Assembly (NCBI GenBank): GCA_035490315.1
Contig: DATHET010000221.1
Location: 7,070 to 71,069, forward strand
DNA length: 64,000 nucleotides
Origin: JADJQU01 sp035490315
GTDB taxonomy: Bacteria; Planctomycetota; UBA1135; GCA-002686595
Reading direction: 5' to 3'
The position numbers were made by a program, and so were the translations under genes. Positions 1 through 8,731 of this stretch are shown here, piece after piece. Every line of letters starts with the position of its first letter. The first letter of the stretch is position 1. Under the pieces are notes generated by a model. That model was not told where the DNA came from. It ran no database searches and saw only the letters and a list, made by a program, of their open reading frames with translations.

Positions 1-611
1 AGCACCGCGCGCGAGGCGACCCAGGCTTCGCGGTGGAAGGCGACGAGGTCCGCGCGCGTGAGCCTGCCCAGCGAGGCGATCGTCCCGGCGCTCGGACGGC
101 CCAGCCAGTGCGTGCCGTAGACCAGCTTGCGGAAGAGGTGCTCGCCCTGGACTCGCGGATCGTCGCGCTCGACCAGCAGGCGATCGAGCACGCGCTGGCG
201 CTGGCGCTCGAATTGGCGTTGGGGATAGCTGGGCTCGACGAGCAGCTCCGAGAGCAGCTCGAGCAGCAGGTTCGTGTCGCGGCCGGCGATGTTCGCGCTG
301 ACGCTGCTCGCGCCGCCGGCGATGCTGCCGCCGGCGGTTTCCAGGAGCTCGGCGATCTCCTCGTCGGTCTTCGAACGTGTTCCCTGGTCGAGCAGGGCGC
401 CGGTCAGGAAAGCCGTGCCTTCCTTGCCGCGCGGATCGAGGGCTTCCGAGCCGCGCAGGTGCACCTGCACCGCGGTCACCGGCGCGCCCGGCCGCGGAGA
501 GACGAGCAGCACGGCTCCGCAGCTCAAGCGAAAGCGGACGATCGGCACGTGCAGGCGCGGAACTTCTTCCTGCGCGCTCGGCGCGCTCGACTCGAGCTGG
601 CGCGAGCTCAC
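1..611 (-). CDS. M16 peptidase family protein, non-catalytic type, partial (C-terminus off the left edge)
   Basis: The visible 203 residues have the N-terminal fold of an M16 (pitrilysin/MPP-like) protein. In place of the zinc motif HxxEH, the aligned position reads AFLTG in GTAFLTGALLDQG, so the metal ligands are absent. This is typical of the inactive partner in two-gene M16 systems, where one subunit carries the HxxEH site and the other shapes the chamber. The start chosen is GTG at 611. It overlaps the TGA stop of the upstream M16 gene as GTGA, implying translational coupling and a likely heterodimer. No ATG fits in this frame nearby. The gene continues beyond base 1, so total length and any second M16 domain are unknown. 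Identification as M16-like is inferred from the pattern and the adjacent active homologue. Confidence 0.75.
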   Translation of the reverse strand, partial: MSSRQLESSAPSAQEEVPRLHVPIVRFRLSCGAVLLVSPRPGAPVTAVQVHLRGSEALDPRGKEGTAFLTGALLDQGTRSKTDEEIAELLETAGGSIAGGASSVSANIAGRDTNLLLELLSELLVEPSYPQRQFERQRQRVLDRLLVERDDPRVQGEHLFRKLVYGTHWLGRPSAGTIASLGRLTRADLVAFHREAWVASRAV

Positions 612-2023
612 GAGCGGCGCGCCTTCGATTTTTTCAGACTCGAGCGCTGGCTGTCGTCGAGACGCTTCAGTCGCGACGGCGATTTCTTGGGCAGGCACCA
701 GCCGACCACGCGCGATTCACGGCCCAGCATCCGCTGCGCGCATTCCTGGATCTGCGCCGGGGTCACGAGCTTGACGCGCTCGATCGATTCGAAGGCCAGG
801 GTCCAGTGCGCGTCGACCGCGTACTCCCCCACCATCTCCGCCAGGTCCGAGACGGTTTCCTCGTCGTAGGCTTCGCTGGCTTCGAGCATCGCGATCACGC
901 GCGCGAGCTCCTTGGCCGTGACGCGCTGCTGCGCCAGGCGCGCGAGCTCTTCGTCGATCGCCTTCTCCAAGGCCTCTGGCGTCGCCGCGGCCGAGCATTC
1001 CGCGAAAATCCAGAACAGTCCGCCTTCGACGCGCGCATCGTTGGAGACGTTGATGCTGGTCGCGAGACCTTCGTCGACCACGAGTCGTTTGTGCAAGCGC
1101 GAAAGGCGGCCACCGCTGAGCAGGGCGCTGATCACGTCGAGCACGTCGTCATCCGAGGTCCCCACGGAAGTGCCGGGCCAGGCCATACACAGGCGCTTGC
1201 CCTGGTCGTCCCAGGCGAGCTTGAGCCTTCGCTCGCCGGTGAACGCGACGATCTTGGGTCTGAAGTAGTCGACTTCCGCGTAAGCCGCGCCTTGACCGAT
1301 CGGACCGAAGTGCCTGCGCGCCACTTCGAGCGCGCGCTCGGGCGTGACGTCGCCGGAGATCACCAGCGTCGCGTTGGCGGGATGGTAGAAGCGGCGGTGG
1401 TAGTCGCGCATCTCCTCGACCGTGAGACGGCCGAGCGAATCGGTGTAGCCGATGATCGGACGGCGATAGGGATGGCGCTCGAACGCGACGGCCTGCACGG
1501 CCTCGGTCAAGGCGCGCCAGGGGTCGTCGTCGCCCATCGACAGCTCCTCGAGGACCACCGCGCGCTCGGCGTCGAACTCCGTTCCGTCGAGCAGCAGGCT
1601 CTGCATGCGATCCGCTTCGATCTCGACCGCCTTCTCCCAGCGATCGGAGGCGAGCTCGAACCAGTAGGCGGTGTGGTCGTAACCGGTGAAGGCGTTGTTG
1701 CTGCCGCCGAGCTCGGTGGTGCAGCGATCGACCTCGCCCTTGGCGAAGCGGCCGGAGCCCTTGAACATCATGTGCTCGAGGAAGTGCGAGACGCCGGCTT
1801 CGTGCTCGCGCTCGTTGCGCGAGCCGACGCGGTACCAGAGCATCACCGCGACCACCGGATCGCCGTGGCGCTCGATCACCATCACGCGCATTCCGTTGTC
1901 GAGCGAATGCTCCTCGATCCGAGCGCCGGCGCGCAGGGCGACGCGCGTCGCGGGACCAAGGCGCTGCGTGTTCTTCGGTCGCATGGGATTTTCCCGGGGT
2001 GTGCTTCGAGTCGGGCGGCTCAT
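608..2023 (-). CDS. M16 family zinc peptidase (active subunit)
   Basis: A 471-residue insulinase-type peptidase. The inverted zinc motif HFLEH is at about residues 80-84, followed by the usual MMFKG segment. A downstream acidic helix (AVVLEELSM) carries the expected third-ligand glutamate. The C-terminal half fits the second M16 domain (PF05193 type, from GDVTPERALEVARRHFG onward). There is no convincing signal peptide. The ATG at 2023 overlaps the stop of the pseudouridine synthase as ATGA, and the stop overlaps the GTG of the next M16 gene, so the three are probably cotranscribed and coupled. A second in-frame ATG at 1984 would give 458 residues and is also acceptable. The C-terminus ends in a short basic Lys/Arg tail. 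Family assignment is firm; the substrate is unknown. Confidence 0.9.
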   Translation of the reverse strand: MSRPTRSTPRENPMRPKNTQRLGPATRVALRAGARIEEHSLDNGMRVMVIERHGDPVVAVMLWYRVGSRNEREHEAGVSHFLEHMMFKGSGRFAKGEVDRCTTELGGSNNAFTGYDHTAYWFELASDRWEKAVEIEADRMQSLLLDGTEFDAERAVVLEELSMGDDDPWRALTEAVQAVAFERHPYRRPIIGYTDSLGRLTVEEMRDYHRRFYHPANATLVISGDVTPERALEVARRHFGPIGQGAAYAEVDYFRPKIVAFTGERRLKLAWDDQGKRLCMAWPGTSVGTSDDDVLDVISALLSGGRLSRLHKRLVVDEGLATSINVSNDARVEGGLFWIFAECSAAATPEALEKAIDEELARLAQQRVTAKELARVIAMLEASEAYDEETVSDLAEMVGEYAVDAHWTLAFESIERVKLVTPAQIQECAQRMLGRESRVVGWCLPKKSPSRLKRLDDSQRSSLKKSKARRS

Positions 2024-3396
2024 CGCCTCCCGCCGCGACCAGCTCTCGTCGAGCGTCCACCGCCGACGGGCGCGGCCTTGGAGCGGTCTCCGCGGCCCGT
2101 TGCCTTCGGACGGTAAACGCGGCCGGTCGATTTGGGGCGATCGCCGCGGCTCGTCGATTGAGCGCGATCGGGGCGGCCAGATGATTTCGGAGCGTAGCCG
2201 CGGCCGCTGGATTCCGGCCTCGAGCTGCGCCCGCCCGTCTTCGGCCGGATCGTGCGACCGACACCCGCCGGACGATCGCGCTGAGCCTTGAAGTTCGAGC
2301 GCGGTGCGCGCTCCTCCCGCGCAGGCGCCTCGCCGCTTCCGCGCTCGGATTCCTTGCGCGCGGCCGCGGGATCGAAGCGCGGCTTGCGCGACGCGCTCTT
2401 GATCCGGAAATCCTTGGGCTCGTGCCATTCGCGGCGCGTGCCGCCGAAGCGCGAGCTGGTTTCGCGGTGCGCGCCCGGGGACCGCTCGCGGCCGTGCGAT
2501 TCGCGGCGCGGGCGCTCCTCGTCGTCATCCGCGCTGGGCTTGGGGATGAAGCTCCCGGCCGCCGCGCGCTCGAACAATTCCTCGGCGCGCTCGCGGTTCT
2601 GCGCGATGTGCAGGAGGTCGGCGACTTCTTCCGGCGTCAGCGGCCGCCACTCGCCGTCCTTCAAGCGCCGATCCGAGAGGGCGCCGATGCGCACGCGGTG
2701 CAGGCGCAGGACCTTGTATCCCATGGCCGCGAACACGCGGCGGATCTCGCGGTTCTTGCCTTCGCGGATCGTGATCGTCAGCACGCTCGCCTCGTTGGAA
2801 AGGCGCTCGACGTGGATCGCGGCGCGGCTGGTCTTGCCTTCGGACAGCCGCACGCCCTCGGTGATCTTGGCCAGGGCCGCGTCGTCGATGCGACCGCGCA
2901 CCTTGACCAGGTAGGTCTTCGGCACGGAGTGTCGCGGGTGCGAGATCTGGTTGGTGAAGTCGCCGTCGTTGGTCAGGATCAGGAGCCCGCTCGAATCCTC
3001 GTCGAGGCGGCCGACCGAGAAGATCCGGCCCTTGTTGCGGTCGGTGATCAGGTCGATCGCGCGCGGTCGCTGCTCGCGCGGCTCGTTGGTGCACACGACG
3101 CGGCGCGGCTTGTTGAGCAGGTAGTAGCGCTTGCGAACCTCGAGCGGCTTCAGGACCACGCCGTTGACGTCGACGACCGACCGCTCCGGATCGATCTTCA
3201 TTCCCAGTTGCACCGCGGGCTCGCCGTCGACCGTGACTTTTCCGGCGACGATCAATTCGTCGCAGCGCCGCCTGGAGGCCACCCCGAGCTCGGCCATGAA
3301 CTTGTTGAGGCGCACCAGGTGGTCCTGCGGCTGATCCGACTCTGGCTCACCCTCTTCGCTGCGCTCGTTCACGGTCCGGTTCTTCGGCATGTTCAT
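2020..3396 (-). CDS. rluB: RluB/RsuA-family 23S or 16S rRNA pseudouridine synthase with basic low-complexity tail
   Basis: The 458-residue protein begins with an S4 RNA-binding domain (about residues 28-75; VRLNKFMAELGVASRRRCDE). The catalytic domain follows, with the family signature GRLDEDSSGLLILTNDG holding the catalytic Asp, and the KTY and REGKNREIRR motifs typical of the RsuA/RluB/E/F group. The enzyme isomerises uridine to pseudouridine in rRNA. The catalytic core ends near residue 270. The remaining ~190 residues are Arg/Gly/Ser/Lys-rich with imperfect GR-x-RPKS-type repeats, an extension probably used for RNA binding. The subgroup call (RluB over RsuA, RluE or RluF) is tentative. It is the first gene of a coupled operon with two M16 proteins. 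A second ATG two codons in (MPKNRT) is possible. Confidence 0.88.
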   Translation of the reverse strand: MNMPKNRTVNERSEEGEPESDQPQDHLVRLNKFMAELGVASRRRCDELIVAGKVTVDGEPAVQLGMKIDPERSVVDVNGVVLKPLEVRKRYYLLNKPRRVVCTNEPREQRPRAIDLITDRNKGRIFSVGRLDEDSSGLLILTNDGDFTNQISHPRHSVPKTYLVKVRGRIDDAALAKITEGVRLSEGKTSRAAIHVERLSNEASVLTITIREGKNREIRRVFAAMGYKVLRLHRVRIGALSDRRLKDGEWRPLTPEEVADLLHIAQNRERAEELFERAAAGSFIPKPSADDDEERPRRESHGRERSPGAHRETSSRFGGTRREWHEPKDFRIKSASRKPRFDPAAARKESERGSGEAPAREERAPRSNFKAQRDRPAGVGRTIRPKTGGRSSRPESSGRGYAPKSSGRPDRAQSTSRGDRPKSTGRVYRPKATGRGDRSKAAPVGGGRSTRAGRGGRR

Positions 3397-3617
3397 CCTT
3401 GTTGTGGGCGAACAGGATACGCGAGCCGCCTGCGCGATGCCACCTCGGCGAAAGCGCGATCAGCGCCCATTCAGCGGCATTTTCCCATCTGCGAAGATCC
3501 TTTTCGGCGCGTCCCGCTTCGCCCAGGAATCGTGACGAGCACTGGCAAGGCCGCGGCGCGGGCCCAAGATGCAGACCTTATTGCCTGGGCCATCCGCCAA
3601 CCCCGAACGACAAACTC

Positions 3618-4427
3618 TTGCGAGCTCGAAGAATCTTGGTCGTGACCATCGTGACGATCGTTTTGGCGTGGACCGCGCTCTGCGTGCTCGCCTGGGTGTA
3701 CCAGGACCGGCTGATCTTCTATCCGGGCCCGCCGCCAGCTTCGACGCCGCAATCGGTCGGCCTCGAGTTCGAGACGGTGTCGATGTCGGCCGCGGACGGC
3801 GTGCAGCTGCATGGTTGGTGGATTCCAGCCAGCAATGCAACTCGCGCCGTGCTCGTCTGCCATGGCAATGCGGGCTCCGTTGAAGGACGGCTCGATCTCG
3901 CGGCGCTTTTCCACGCCTGGGGCTGGTCGACGTTGCTGTTCGACTATCGGGGGTACGGCTCGAGCGCGGGACATCCAAGTGTCGCTGGCGTTGCTCTCGA
4001 CGCGGACGCTGCCTACGACTGGCTCGCGGCGCGCGCGCCCGGACTTCCGATCATTGCCTGGGGTGAATCGCTGGGCGGCGGTGTGGCGGCGGGCTTGTCG
4101 CTGCGCCGGACGGTCGCGGCTCTCGTGCTCGAGAGCACCTTCTCCTCGCTCGCGGCCGTGGGGCGTGGGGCGTATCCGTTCCTGCCCGTCGCGACGATCT
4201 TGAAGCGCGACCTCGACACCCGCGCGGCGGTCAGCCAGACGACGGCTCCGGTGTTCATTCTGCACGGCAAGCAGGATGCGACCGTGCCCTTCGCCCACTC
4301 GAAGCTGCTCATCGAGGCTGCGCGCGGTCGCAAGGAGCATTGCGAATTCCAGGGCGGACACAACGGCCGCGGCTGGGCCGGCGACCCTGCGGCGGTCGAG
4401 AAACTGCGCCGCTTCCTCGCGCAGTGA
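3618..4427 (+). CDS. Alpha/beta hydrolase with N-terminal membrane anchor (BEM46/ABHD13-like)
   Basis: About 269 residues. A hydrophobic N-terminal segment (VVTIVTIVLAWTALCVLAWVY) gives a signal anchor. The hydrolase fold follows with the oxyanion HGN motif (CHGNAGS), nucleophile elbow GESLGGG, acid Asp in GKQDATVP and His in GGHNGRG, so the catalytic triad is intact. Proteins of this layout are membrane-tethered serine hydrolases acting on lipids or esters; the substrate is unknown. No ATG lies in the right place. TTG at 3618 or GTG at 3642 are the plausible starts, and neither has a clear Shine-Dalgarno, so the N-terminus is uncertain. It converges with recN with only a 3-nt gap between stops. 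Confidence 0.85.
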   Translation: MRARRILVVTIVTIVLAWTALCVLAWVYQDRLIFYPGPPPASTPQSVGLEFETVSMSAADGVQLHGWWIPASNATRAVLVCHGNAGSVEGRLDLAALFHAWGWSTLLFDYRGYGSSAGHPSVAGVALDADAAYDWLAARAPGLPIIAWGESLGGGVAAGLSLRRTVAALVLESTFSSLAAVGRGAYPFLPVATILKRDLDTRAAVSQTTAPVFILHGKQDATVPFAHSKLLIEAARGRKEHCEFQGGHNGRGWAGDPAAVEKLRRFLAQ

Positions 4428-4430
4428 CGT

Positions 4431-6233
4431 CTAACCGCTGATCAAGCGGCGAGCCTCGGCGCGCGCCGTTTCGTGGGCCGCGCCGCCGGCGATCATGTCG
4501 GCGACTTCCTGCACGCGCGCCTCGCCGCTCAATTCCTCGACGCGCGTCTGGGTGCGGCCTCCCTGGACGGACTTTGACACGCGCAGATGCCTTTCGGCGA
4601 GGGCGGCGATCGCGGGCAGGTGCGTGACGCACAGGACCTGGTTCTTCGTCGCGATGCGGCGCAGGTGAGCGCCGACAGCGGGGCCGAGGCGGCCGCCGAC
4701 TCCGGAATCGATTTCGTCGAACACCAGCGAGTGGTCCTGGTCCGCGCCGCTGAGCACGGAGCGCAGCGCGAGCATGATGCGCGCCGTCTCGCCGCCGGAT
4801 GCGACATTGCGCAGGCGCGCCAGTCCCTCGCCGGGATTGGCCGCGAGCAGGAATTCGATGCGGTCCATGCCGCGCTCGCCGAAGCGCGCGCGATCGTCCT
4901 CGAAGGATGCGAGGGCCTTGAGGCCGTGGTCGACCTCCCCGTTCGCCGGCTGCGATTCGTCGAGGGCGACGAGCTCGGCGCCTTCCGCGGCGTCGTCGTC
5001 GGAGACGCGCTGACCCAGGCGCAGATCGAACTCGGCGCGCTCGAGGCCGAGCTCCTTCAAGTTCTTCTGGACCGCGCGCTTCAATTTCGTCGCGAGGGCC
5101 TTGCGGGCTCGCCTCAATTGGCCGCCGTGCTCGAGCAATCTCGCGCGCGCCGCGACGACCTCGGGCGAGAGATCGTGGAGCGAACGTTCTTCGCTCTCCA
5201 GGCGCTCGAGCTCCAGGCGCAGCTCCGCGGCATGGGCGAGCAGCCCGCTGGCATCCGTGCGGTACTTGCGCTCCAGGCGTTCGAGCGTCGAAAGCCGCTC
5301 TTCGACGGCTTCGAGACGCGCCGGATCGCGCTCGACGCGCTGCGCGACGGTGCGCAGGGCGCGGCTCGATTCCTCGACGTGCACGATCGCCTGCTCCAGC
5401 TCGTCGCGAGGCGCGGCGAGGGCGCCGACGTCGCGCGCTCGCGCTTCGAGCAGTCGATGTGCGCGCTGCAGTCGCGCGAGCACGGCCGCGTCGGAATCGC
5501 ACAGCTCGTCGACCAGGCCGCCGAGGGCTTCGCGCAGGCCATCCGCATGGCGCAGGAGATCGCGCTCGAGCACGAGCTCCATGTGCTCCTTCGCGTCGAT
5601 GCCGGCAGCCTCGATCTCCGCGCACTGGAAACGCGCCACGTCCAGGCGATCGCGGCGCTGACTTTCCTCGGCGCGCAGACGCGCGAGCCGCTCGGCCAGC
5701 TCGATCCACTGCTCGCGCGCGTCGCGGTAGGCTCTCAACTGCGCTTCGAGGCCGCCGAAAGTGTCGACGAGGCGCAGTTGCTCGGCGGGCTCGAGCAGTC
5801 GCTGGTGGTCGTTCTGTCCATGGACTTCGATCAGGCGCGCCGCGAGCTCGCGCAGCACGCGCAGCGTGACCGGCCGGTGGTTGACGTAGGCGCGGCTCTT
5901 GCCGTCGTCGGCGATGCTGCGCCCGATCACCAGCTCGCGCTCGGATTCCTCGTCTTCCCAATCGTCGAGGACCTCGGGCAGATGCTTGGCGAGCCAGTGT
6001 TTCGCGCGCTCGTCCGTCTCGGCCAGGATGAAGCGGCCCTCGACCGACAGCTGGCGCGAGCCCGCGCGCACCAGGCCGGCGCGCGGCCGCTGGCCGAGCA
6101 GCAGCTCGAGCGCACCGACGAGCAGGCTCTTTCCCGCTCCGGTTTCGCCGGTGATGACGTTGAGACCGCGACCGAAGGAGAGCGAACACTCCTCGATCAG
6201 AGCCATCTTGCGGATCGTGAGTTCGACGAGCAT
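4431..6233 (-). CDS. recN: DNA repair protein RecN
   Basis: About 600 residues with the SMC-like layout of RecN. The Walker A motif GETGAGKS sits about 30 residues in, and a Q-loop HGQNDHQ follows near residue 150. A long coiled-coil hairpin spans roughly 170-400, then come the ABC signature ASGGETARIMLALR, Walker B VFDEIDSGVGG and a terminal TH-type H-loop (CVTHLPAIAA). RecN loads at double-strand breaks and promotes homologous recombination. The start chosen is the ATG at 6233 (MLVELTIRKMALIEE), which matches the normal RecN N-terminus; an upstream ATG at 6266 would add 11 residues. It lies 51 bp downstream of a secreted protein gene on the same strand, so the two may share a transcript. 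Confidence 0.95.
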   Translation of the reverse strand: MLVELTIRKMALIEECSLSFGRGLNVITGETGAGKSLLVGALELLLGQRPRAGLVRAGSRQLSVEGRFILAETDERAKHWLAKHLPEVLDDWEDEESERELVIGRSIADDGKSRAYVNHRPVTLRVLRELAARLIEVHGQNDHQRLLEPAEQLRLVDTFGGLEAQLRAYRDAREQWIELAERLARLRAEESQRRDRLDVARFQCAEIEAAGIDAKEHMELVLERDLLRHADGLREALGGLVDELCDSDAAVLARLQRAHRLLEARARDVGALAAPRDELEQAIVHVEESSRALRTVAQRVERDPARLEAVEERLSTLERLERKYRTDASGLLAHAAELRLELERLESEERSLHDLSPEVVAARARLLEHGGQLRRARKALATKLKRAVQKNLKELGLERAEFDLRLGQRVSDDDAAEGAELVALDESQPANGEVDHGLKALASFEDDRARFGERGMDRIEFLLAANPGEGLARLRNVASGGETARIMLALRSVLSGADQDHSLVFDEIDSGVGGRLGPAVGAHLRRIATKNQVLCVTHLPAIAALAERHLRVSKSVQGGRTQTRVEELSGEARVQEVADMIAGGAAHETARAEARRLISG

Positions 6234-6284
6234 CGCGGAGCCCGAGTCTCGCCCCGCCGCGGCCATGCCGCAACCCTGAGGAAA

Positions 6285-6995
6285 CTACCCTTCCTTATGA
6301 CTGCTCGAAGCCCCCGTGACCGGGCTCCAGACGCGATTTTTTTTCGCCGGCGGCTCGATCGGAGGCGGTGAGTGCTCCAGGCTCTCGCTGCGCAGACGTT
6401 CCAGCTCGACTCGCGCGCGCTCGGGAAGGTCGCTGGCCAGGGCGCGCTCGAAGGACTGCGCCGCCAGGTCGAAGTGCTCGGAAGCCATCAATTCGACGCC
6501 GCGAGACGCGTGGATCATCGAGCCGGTCGTGAATTGTGGGCGCAAGGGCGTCATCGCGGTGAGCTCGATCCAGGGCCGTCCGACCAGCAGCTGGCGCACG
6601 ATTCCCGTGACCTCGAAGCGCGCGTAGCGTTGCGCGGCGGCGGCGATCGGCTCGAGATCGCTCCCGCGGCGCACGAAGACCATCGCGGCGGGACCGTCGT
6701 AGTCCTCCTGCTGCCAGAGATTCTGCTCGTCGGCCCAGACGATCACGGCGGCGAAGTCCTCCGTGCCGAAGCGCGTCAGGTAGGGATTCCATTGCTTCGG
6801 CTGGCTCTCGACCTGGATCGTGAAGCGCAGCTCGCTGCCGATGTAATCCGTCGAGTGGGCGACGACTTCGGCGAGGTTTGCCCTCGCGCCCGCGATCGGC
6901 CCGTCGCGCCCCGTGCGATGCCCATCGCTGATCGCCATGCCGGTCAGGATGGCGGCCAGGACGAGGGGCAGGGAGCGGCTGAGGGTCTTGATCAT
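6285..6995 (-). CDS. Secreted protein of unknown function
   Basis: The 236-residue product begins with a signal-peptide-like segment (MIKTLSRSLPLVLAAILTG). A compact domain follows (about residues 40-150) with alternating beta strands, two of them framed as RFTIQVES and RYARFEVTGIV; by pattern this could be an OB-fold, but that is only a guess. Residues ~165-205 (HFDLAAQSFERALASDLPERARVELERLR) look like one tetratricopeptide-type helical hairpin. The tail is Pro/Ser-rich. The ATG at 6995 was chosen because it starts the signal peptide; the same frame stays open far upstream without supporting features. The gene is divergent from the methyltransferase at 7101 across ~105 bp that should hold both promoters, and lies upstream of recN. 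Confidence 0.65.
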   Translation of the reverse strand: MIKTLSRSLPLVLAAILTGMAISDGHRTGRDGPIAGARANLAEVVAHSTDYIGSELRFTIQVESQPKQWNPYLTRFGTEDFAAVIVWADEQNLWQQEDYDGPAAMVFVRRGSDLEPIAAAAQRYARFEVTGIVRQLLVGRPWIELTAMTPLRPQFTTGSMIHASRGVELMASEHFDLAAQSFERALASDLPERARVELERLRSESLEHSPPPIEPPAKKNRVWSPVTGASSSHKEG

Positions 6996-7100
6996 GGCTA
7001 GGGAGCTCCCGTTCGCTCTGTCTTCGACAAGCAGCGGCGGGGGCTGAAGTCGGGCAGCGGAGAGCAGCGCGAAGGGTCCCAGGCGTGGTATAGGGCCCGA

Positions 7101-7808
7101 ATGACGGCCCGGAATCTCGCCCAGCGACGCCTCGAGCCCGAGGCGATGGACGATCCGGCTGTCGACCCGCTGTTGCACCGCGACGCGCTGGAAAAGCTCG
7201 GCCAGTTCAATTTCCTCGCGGGCTGCGCCGGCACAGTGGGCGCCGAGCTCGCGCGCCTGGGCTCGCGAGGAACGGCGTTGCGCGTCCTCGATCTGGCGAC
7301 CGGCGGCGGGGACCTGCCGCGGCGACTGATGCGGCGCGCGGCGAGAGAAGGCTTGCCGTGGACCGTCGACGGAGCGGATGTTTCGAGCAACGCCGTGCTG
7401 CACGCGCGCGAGGCCTCGGCGGGATTGCCGGCGCAGCAGCGGCCGTCTTTCTTCGAGCTGAACGTGCTGCTCGATCCGATGCCCGTCGGTTACGACGTGC
7501 TGACCTGCTCCTTGTTCCTGCACCATTTGTCCGAGTCCGACGCGATCGCCTTGCTGGCCAAGATGCGCGCGGCCGCGAAGCGCGCGATCATCGTGCAGGA
7601 TCTCGTGCGCTCCCCCGCGGCACTGCGCCTGGCCTGGCTCGCGACGCGGCTTTGCTCGCGCAATCCATTGATTCTCGAGGACGGTCCCGCGAGTGTCGCG
7701 GCGGCGTTCACGATCGATGAAGTGCGCGAGCTCGCGAAGCACGCGGACTTGGACAAGGCGCGCGTGCATCGGCGCTGGCCGTATCGCTGGGTGCTCACGG
7801 CGCAGTGA
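7101..7808 (+). CDS. Class I SAM-dependent methyltransferase (UbiE-like)
   Basis: A 235-residue Rossmann-fold methyltransferase. SAM-binding motif I is VLDLATGGGDLP near residue 63, an acidic motif II follows (DGADVSSNAV), and YDVLTCSLFLHHLSE fits the post-motif region seen in UbiE/COQ5-type enzymes. The N-terminal LEPEAMDDPAVDPLLHRDALEKL resembles methyltransferases found beside polyketide/quinone tailoring genes. No such partners are seen here, so the substrate is unknown. The start is ATG, 13 bases after the purine-rich region at the divergent promoter. The gene ends 8 bases before a very long hairpin (7817-7913) that probably terminates it. Confidence 0.85.
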   Translation: MTARNLAQRRLEPEAMDDPAVDPLLHRDALEKLGQFNFLAGCAGTVGAELARLGSRGTALRVLDLATGGGDLPRRLMRRAAREGLPWTVDGADVSSNAVLHAREASAGLPAQQRPSFFELNVLLDPMPVGYDVLTCSLFLHHLSESDAIALLAKMRAAAKRAIIVQDLVRSPAALRLAWLATRLCSRNPLILEDGPASVAAAFTIDEVRELAKHADLDKARVHRRWPYRWVLTAQ

Positions 7809-7816
7809 CGCGCTGG

Positions 7817-7913
7817 TCGTAATCGAGCCAGGCTCGACCACGACAAGCCATCGGCCAAGCGCGGAACGCGCTTGGCCGATGGGTGTCGTGGTCGAGCCTG
7901 GCTCGGTTACGAC
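7817..7913. repeat. Near-perfect 46-bp-arm inverted repeat between convergent genes
   Basis: The left arm (7817-7863) and right arm (7867-7913) are reverse complements with one mismatch and one small length difference, separated by a 3-base GAA loop. Both arms contain GAGCCAGGCTCGACCACGAC and a GGCCAAGCGCG core. It lies exactly between the methyltransferase (ending 7808) and the DUF1579 gene (ending 7955 on the other strand). It could therefore act as a bidirectional transcription terminator or be a palindromic mobile-type repeat. There is no T-tract on either side. Its sequence differs from the palindrome family at 23-29 kb, although the general build is similar. Confidence 0.85.
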
Positions 7914-7954
7914 GGACGTCCGCTACTCCGGCCCGTCCGCTGCGAAGAGACGAA

Positions 7955-8554
7955 TTACTTGCGACGCTTGTAGTCGATCTTCATCGCCTCGACTTCCTTC
8001 CCGTCCGGGCCGGTCGTGAACATTCGGAAGGTCATCGAGTCGTTGTCCTTCATCTCGGTGACACTGCGCTGTTTGACCATCTTGCCGGTTTCGGGATCTT
8101 TACACTCGCCCGTCCTGGTCGTGGTGGCTCCGCTCGCATCGCCGGTGCCTTCGAACTTGTGCAGCTCGGTGCTCATCGAATCGACCCAGATCGACACGTA
8201 CTTGTTCTCGGCCGTGTCGAAGCCGTCGATGCCATGGCCGGTGAACTTCACACCGTCCATCTCGCCGCTGAAATCCGATTCGACCCAGGTGTCCCCGACC
8301 GCCTTGTACTCAGCCTTGCCGGTCGATGTCGCCGCCGGCTTGCCCGGCATGGTGCAGGTGACGGTCGCGTCCCAGTTGCCCACCATTTTCTTGAGCTGCG
8401 TGTGCTGCGGAGCAAGCTTGGGCGCTGCCGCGTTCACCGCCTTGCCCTGCTCGGCCTTCGCGGGCTTGTCCTGAGAAAACCCCACGGCGACGGCCGAGAC
8501 GAGAGCGATTGTGCAAAGTGCAGAACTGGGGAGAGCGAATTTGTTGAGGTTCAT
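7955..8554 (-). CDS. Secreted DUF1579 domain protein
   Basis: 199 residues with a clear signal peptide (MNLNKFALPSSALCTIALVSAVAVG...). The mature domain has the DUF1579 pattern: HTQLKKMVGNWDATV near its start, a beta-rich middle (GDTWVESDFSGEMDGVKFTGHG, GFDTAENKYVSIWVDS), and a terminal strand FRMFTTGPDGKEVEAMKIDYKRR. DUF1579 proteins are small beta-barrel-like secreted proteins that are frequent in planctomycetes; no activity is established. The ATG at 8554 is preceded by an AAGGA-type ribosome binding sequence. The gene appears monocistronic: it has the 7817-7913 hairpin downstream and 177 bp separating it from the DUF1501 gene on the other side. Confidence 0.85.
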   Translation of the reverse strand: MNLNKFALPSSALCTIALVSAVAVGFSQDKPAKAEQGKAVNAAAPKLAPQHTQLKKMVGNWDATVTCTMPGKPAATSTGKAEYKAVGDTWVESDFSGEMDGVKFTGHGIDGFDTAENKYVSIWVDSMSTELHKFEGTGDASGATTTRTGECKDPETGKMVKQRSVTEMKDNDSMTFRMFTTGPDGKEVEAMKIDYKRRK

Positions 8555-8731
8555 GGTGGTCCTTTTCCTTCTGGACGGTTTCTGGGCGCAGAACTGAACT
8601 GCGAGGGGGGCTGGAAGCAACTTCCATTCCCCGAAGCTCGCTGCCGTGCCGGCACGGCAATGCGCGCGACGCGGCGTCACCCACGCTCACTCGTCCAGGC
8701 CCAAGGTCCTTTCCAATGACGGATCCGACGA

